Positions 5,982 through 8,551 of a DNA stretch of 8,551 nt are shown in pieces. Each line of letters opens with the position of its first letter. Positions within the stretch are counted from its first letter, which is position 1. The position numbers were made by a program, and so were the translations under genes. The notes beneath the pieces are model-generated. The model was not told the DNA's origin and searched no databases. It saw only the letters and a program-made list of their open reading frames with translations. Origin of the DNA: Clostridiales bacterium (GTDB lineage Bacteria > Bacillota > Clostridia > Christensenellales > Christensenellaceae). The stretch covers positions 1-8,551 of the forward strand of contig JAHZHM010000316.1 of assembly GCA_019420265.1 (NCBI GenBank). Reading direction: 5' to 3'.

Positions 5982-7211
5982 CTAGTAGGCGATATCGAAC
6001 GGATCCATGCCAGAAAGCTCATAATACTGGCCCACGATGAGCTGCTTTAACAGCCGTTCTTCCAAAACATCATCCGAGAGATCGCAGAATTTTGCCACAG
6101 CGGCATCGATGCCCTCTTTTTTGACGCATTCGCCGATCTCCACTGCGCCGGGATCCGCCGGATTCTGGAAATAGAAGCCCAGTGCCGCGCCCCGGGAGAG
6201 GAAATAGGGCATGCGCCCGTGTTTCAGGCAGGCCAGCGCCGGCCCGATGAGCCGGTCGCCCTTGGCCAGCTTTCTCCTCATATCCTGCGCCACGCGGAGG
6301 CAGGTATCCTTATTGTTGTCATTGGCGTTATCTGCGAAATACTCCTCCCGGCTTTCGGGCTCATCCGCATCGATCTCTTCTTGCGTGAACCCGCACTCCT
6401 GGCAGACCGCGAAATTTGCCTCCCGCTTTGCCAGAATGGCACAGCGCATGACATCCGGATCCTGGCCGCTCTCGCCGATAAACTGCTTGCCCTTGAACTG
6501 GCCATACAGCGCCGTGATGCAGTGCGCCATATTGGAGACCCAAATTTTATGCACCATCCATCCGGGGACGTTGTGCTTCAGCACGAAGTTGACCCCGGCC
6601 GGCGGCTCGCCCTTTAAGGGATCTGCATCCACAGGCAGGAAATCGATATCGCTGGAATAGCAGACCAGCGGATCTTCCGCCAGCATTTCCGGCTGCGGAA
6701 TCGCGCCGTTTCTCTGCACCAGCGTCTCGGAAAGGCCGACTTTTTCTTGGAAATACGCCCGCTCGGCCGGCGTTTCGAGTTTTTCTTCAATGAATTTGGT
6801 AAAAATCTGCGTCGCATTGAGGAAGTTGACGCAGATATAAATATCCAGCGGCTCCTCGCTGCCCGCGGCAACTCTTGCCCGGATGGCATCTGCGATCATG
6901 TGCCCAATGGATTCGCAGGCCCCTGGGAACACATGCACCGTGGCATAATTCGTGCGGCAAAGCGCATCCACACACTGCTGGTATTCACTCTGCGTGCAGA
7001 AGGCGTCATAGCCCGAGATCGTAACACGGCTATGCGTTCCATCCGCATGGCGCTTGATGATGAGGTATTTTCCCTGCTCCCGGAGCGCCTGCGTCAGTTC
7101 GGGCGAATACTCCAGAAAAGTCAGGTGAAAACCGGCAACATCGAACAGCTCGGCCAGATAACCGCGGCCAATTTTGCCCGCGCCAATCAGAACTACTTCT
7201 TTTTTAGGCAT
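5982..7211 (-). CDS. mannitol dehydrogenase family protein, first paralog (NAD type)
   Basis: This is the first gene of the two-gene polyol operon and belongs to the long-chain polyol-specific dehydrogenases (mannitol-1-phosphate 5-dehydrogenase, mannitol 2-dehydrogenase, uronate reductases). The Rossmann loop is intact, GAGKIG (10-15), and E34 follows the second strand (TFLEYS), which favours NAD. The active site K222, N227 and H230 lies in KIWVSNMAH; N129 lies in ICVN. The C-terminal domain has LAKGDRLIGPALACLKHGRMPYFL (316-339) and the protein ends FDIAY, much like the paralog's ADISY. The start chosen is ATG at 7211, 8 bases after GGGAGG and directly before the Rossmann strand. A longer reading of the frame crosses the promoter and was rejected. 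It is 409 residues long. MtlD is about 380, so this is a slightly long, distinct subgroup, and I give no gene symbol. Confidence 0.9.
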   Translation of the reverse strand: MPKKEVVLIGAGKIGRGYLAELFDVAGFHLTFLEYSPELTQALREQGKYLIIKRHADGTHSRVTISGYDAFCTQSEYQQCVDALCRTNYATVHVFPGACESIGHMIADAIRARVAAGSEEPLDIYICVNFLNATQIFTKFIEEKLETPAERAYFQEKVGLSETLVQRNGAIPQPEMLAEDPLVCYSSDIDFLPVDADPLKGEPPAGVNFVLKHNVPGWMVHKIWVSNMAHCITALYGQFKGKQFIGESGQDPDVMRCAILAKREANFAVCQECGFTQEEIDADEPESREEYFADNANDNNKDTCLRVAQDMRRKLAKGDRLIGPALACLKHGRMPYFLSRGAALGFYFQNPADPGAVEIGECVKKEGIDAAVAKFCDLSDDVLEERLLKQLIVGQYYELSGMDPFDIAY

Positions 7212-7250
7212 AAAAAATCCCTCCCAATCAAAATCCAAATCTCTTCTTTT

Positions 7251-7279
7251 ATCATAAACGCTGGGGCGGAATTCGTCAA
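7251..7279 (-). promoter_or_regulatory. sigma-A promoter of the mannitol-dehydrogenase-type operon
   Basis: On the minus strand TTGACG (7279-7274) is followed after 17 bases by TATGAT (7256-7251), each one base from consensus. Transcription would begin near 7244, about 33 bases before the ATG. No clear operator or cre-like palindrome was recognised around it. Confidence 0.85.
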
Positions 7280-7315
7280 TCGAAAAAGCTGGGGCCAGAA
7301 GCAGCGTTTGGGCAC

Positions 7316-7352
7316 AAAAAAAGAGCCGATGCTTTTGCATCCGCTCTTTTTT
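7316..7352 (-). terminator. terminator after rpsR
   Basis: On the minus strand AGAGC-G-GATGC pairs with GCATC-G-GCTCT (one G-G mismatch) around loop AAAA and ends in seven T. The other strand also has a T-run, so the element may work in both directions. It closes the rpsF-ssb-rpsR operon 9 bases after the rpsR stop. Confidence 0.9.
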
Positions 7353-7360
7353 GCCTCAGA

Positions 7361-7606
7361 TTAGTCCATAACATAGGGCAGCAGGGCCATCACCCGCGCG
7401 CGCTTGATCGCCGTTGCCAGCTCTCTCTGATGCTTCGCGCAAACGCCCGTCGCTCTTCTAGGGGCGATTTTACCCGTCTCCCCGATGAACTTTTTGAGTT
7501 TTGCAGTATCTTTATAGTCGATGCTCGTCGCCTTCTCAGCGCAGAATGCACAGACTTTCTTGCGCGGGCGTCTGCCCCGCGGTCTTCTTTGTGCTCTTTC
7601 TTCCAC
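7361..7606 (-). CDS. rpsR: 30S ribosomal protein S18, zinc-binding type
   Basis: S18 binds the platform of the small ribosomal subunit together with S6. The family core is clear: [26 protein letters not shown] (29-54) and [22 protein letters not shown] (58-79). C19, C22, C56 and H59 form a CxxC...CxxH set. This marks the zinc-binding (C+) form of S18, unlike the zinc-free form in Bacillus subtilis. The N-terminus is rich in Arg and Lys, as usual. The start is GTG at 7606, with AGGAGG 9 bases upstream; 81 residues is normal. It is the last gene of the rpsF-ssb-rpsR operon, 25 bases after ssb. Confidence 0.97.
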   Translation of the reverse strand: MEERAQRRPRGRRPRKKVCAFCAEKATSIDYKDTAKLKKFIGETGKIAPRRATGVCAKHQRELATAIKRARVMALLPYVMD

Positions 7607-7631
7607 TTCTGTTATCCTCCTTCTTGGAATA

Positions 7632-8084
7632 TTAGAACGGAAGCTCCTCGTCGTCTACCAGAACATCGCTCATCTCGGATGCGAACAGATCGTCATCCTT
7701 GGGCGCGGCTGCCGGCGCGCTGCCATAGCTGCCGCGATTGCCGCTGCCATAGCTGCCCGAAGCGCCCGAGCCTGCTGCTCCTGGCTTTGCGAGAAACTCA
7801 ATGTCGTCTGCCTGGATTTCCGTCACATAGCGCTTTGTGCCATCTTTGGCATCATAGGAGCGCGTGCGCAGCTCGCCGACCACCGCGATCTGCTGGCCCT
7901 TGACCAGGTATTTCGCGCAGTTATCCGCAAGCCCTCTCCATGCGATGACGTTGAAAAAATCCGCCTCTTCCCGGTTCATGCGGCGCGTTACCGCAACGCC
8001 CAGGGTCGTTACCGAGACGCCGTTGGGCGTCGTTCTGTGTTCGGGATCTCTTGTGAGCCGGCCAACGATAAATACTTTATTCAT
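7632..8084 (-). CDS. ssb: single-stranded DNA-binding protein
   Basis: SSB coats single-stranded DNA in replication, repair and recombination as a tetramer. The OB fold covers residues 1-98, with [56 protein letters not shown] and the later [13 protein letters not shown]. Aromatic DNA contacts are visible at F44 and W49. A flexible Gly/Ser/Ala linker (about 101-128), including two SYGS units, leads to the acidic tip DDEELPF, the docking site for partner proteins. The length of 150 is typical. ATG at 8084 follows AGGAGT by 6 bases. The gene begins 4 bases after rpsF, the usual coupled arrangement, and lies between rpsF and rpsR as in most Firmicutes. Confidence 0.97.
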   Translation of the reverse strand: MNKVFIVGRLTRDPEHRTTPNGVSVTTLGVAVTRRMNREEADFFNVIAWRGLADNCAKYLVKGQQIAVVGELRTRSYDAKDGTKRYVTEIQADDIEFLAKPGAAGSGASGSYGSGNRGSYGSAPAAAPKDDDLFASEMSDVLVDDEELPF

Positions 8085-8088
8085 TGCC

Positions 8089-8379
8089 TTACTCCTGTTC
8101 TTTCTTGACGACCATGAAGCGCATGACGTCTTCAGAAATCTTCAGGTTTCTCTCCAGCTCAGCGGGCAGATCCGGGTTTGCTTTGAAGTTCATCAGAACG
8201 TAGTAGCCTTCGGAAATGTAGTCGATCGCATAGGCCAGTTTTCTCATGCCCCACTCATCGATATTCTCGACTTCGCCGTTATCGTTTTTGACGATATCCG
8301 CAAATCTGGCAATGAGCGCCGCTCTCGCTTCTTCTTCCACCGTTGGTTTAATGATGTAGAGTAGTTCGTAGCTGTTCAT
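8089..8379 (-). CDS. rpsF: 30S ribosomal protein S6
   Basis: S6 pairs with S18 on the small-subunit platform. The sequence MNSYELLYIIKPTVEEE, the central IDEWGMRKLAYAIDYISEGYYVLMNF (40-65) and LERNLKISEDVMRFMVVK (75-92) are typical. The chosen ATG at 8379 has the strong binding site GGGAGGTGA 4 bases upstream. A longer frame reading back to 8484 runs through the promoter and leader and was rejected. The 96-residue length is normal, without the long acidic tail of enterobacterial S6. It is the first gene of its operon. Confidence 0.97.
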   Translation of the reverse strand: MNSYELLYIIKPTVEEEARAALIARFADIVKNDNGEVENIDEWGMRKLAYAIDYISEGYYVLMNFKANPDLPAELERNLKISEDVMRFMVVKKEQE

Positions 8380-8403
8380 ATTTTCACCTCCCTTTGGACG
8401 ATT

Positions 8404-8423
8404 GGCGCCGGTCTCTCCCGGCG
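8404..8423 (-). promoter_or_regulatory. rpsF leader hairpin, possible S6:S18 autoregulatory site
   Basis: On the minus strand GCGCCGG/CCGGCGC closes a GAGAGA loop in the untranslated leader, about 24 bases before the rpsF start. It is preceded by a smaller GCTCA/TGAGC hairpin (8448-8433). Leaders of rpsF in many bacteria bind the S6:S18 complex through a structure displaying CCG; CCG is present here, but I could not fit the published motif with certainty. The hairpin itself is secure, the role is not. Confidence 0.4.
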
Positions 8424-8455
8424 CAAGGATGCTGCTCATACAAGTGAGCTTATCT

Positions 8456-8484
8456 ATTATAGCATTCAAAAAATGCCTTTGCAA
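8456..8484 (-). promoter_or_regulatory. sigma-A promoter of rpsF-ssb-rpsR
   Basis: On the minus strand TTGCAA (8484-8479), a 17-base spacer ending in TGC, and a perfect TATAAT (8461-8456) form a strong, extended promoter. Transcription would start near 8449, giving a leader of about 70 bases. Confidence 0.9.
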
Positions 8485-8513
8485 GCACTTTTTCCTGCCT
8501 TTGCCCGCTTTTC

Positions 8514-8542
8514 TTGACTTCCCCCGCCCAAAAACCTATAAT
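8514..8542 (+). promoter_or_regulatory. sigma-A promoter firing out of the right edge
   Basis: TTGACT (8514-8519), a 17-base spacer and a perfect TATAAT (8537-8542) form a near-consensus plus-strand promoter. Transcription would start close to the last base of the window, so its gene lies to the right and is divergent from rpsF. Confidence 0.8.
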
Positions 8543-8551
8543 ACCATTAGA

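Noticed and set aside
7212..7340. N-terminal extension of the first polyol dehydrogenase back to 7340
   Set aside because: It crosses a near-consensus promoter and part of the rpsR terminator. ATG at 7211 has a good ribosome binding site directly before the Rossmann strand.

Overview
The window looks like chromosome from a low-to-mid GC Gram-positive of the Clostridia/Firmicutes type. The signs are a T-box leader, strong AGGAGG ribosome binding sites, sigma-A promoters with 17-base spacing, the rpsF-ssb-rpsR operon order, and a VanZ-family protein. The species cannot be named from the sequence alone. Almost everything lies on the minus strand. The exceptions are one broken sugar-kinase gene and one promoter that fires out of the right edge.

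Layout from left to right. Positions 1-292 hold a minus-strand T-box leader for a gene starting just beyond the left edge; its specifier reads GUC (valine), so valS is the likely target. Its stem I overlaps the end of a CDP-alcohol phosphatidyltransferase gene (pgsA-like, 274-834). That gene has a near-perfect promoter and is divergent from a ROK-family sugar kinase (994-1953, plus strand) interrupted by a single in-frame TAG. A strong hairpin at 1981-2012 separates the kinase from a convergent minus-strand cluster: a small unknown protein, a GNAT acetyltransferase and a VanZ-like membrane protein (3443 down to 2017). Upstream of that is a zinc-dependent medium-chain dehydrogenase (3509-4573) with its own promoter and terminator.

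Next is a two-gene operon (7211 down to 4725) of tandem paralogous mannitol-dehydrogenase-family enzymes, each 409 residues, with a clear promoter and terminator. The paralogs differ at the positions expected to set NAD versus NADP preference. The right end is the housekeeping operon rpsF-ssb-rpsR (8379 down to 7361). It has a strong promoter, a leader hairpin that may be the S6:S18 autoregulatory site, and an S18 of the zinc-binding type.

How the parts may fit: the three dehydrogenases suggest sugar-alcohol or sugar-acid metabolism, and the broken kinase may once have supplied sugar phosphates. The rest is translation, replication and envelope housekeeping. No CRISPR array, insertion sequence, phage gene, tRNA or rRNA gene was seen. 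No clearly new multi-gene system is visible. The most unusual points are the amber codon in an otherwise intact kinase, the cofactor-divergent paralog pair, and the regulatory RNA that shares bases with the end of a coding gene.
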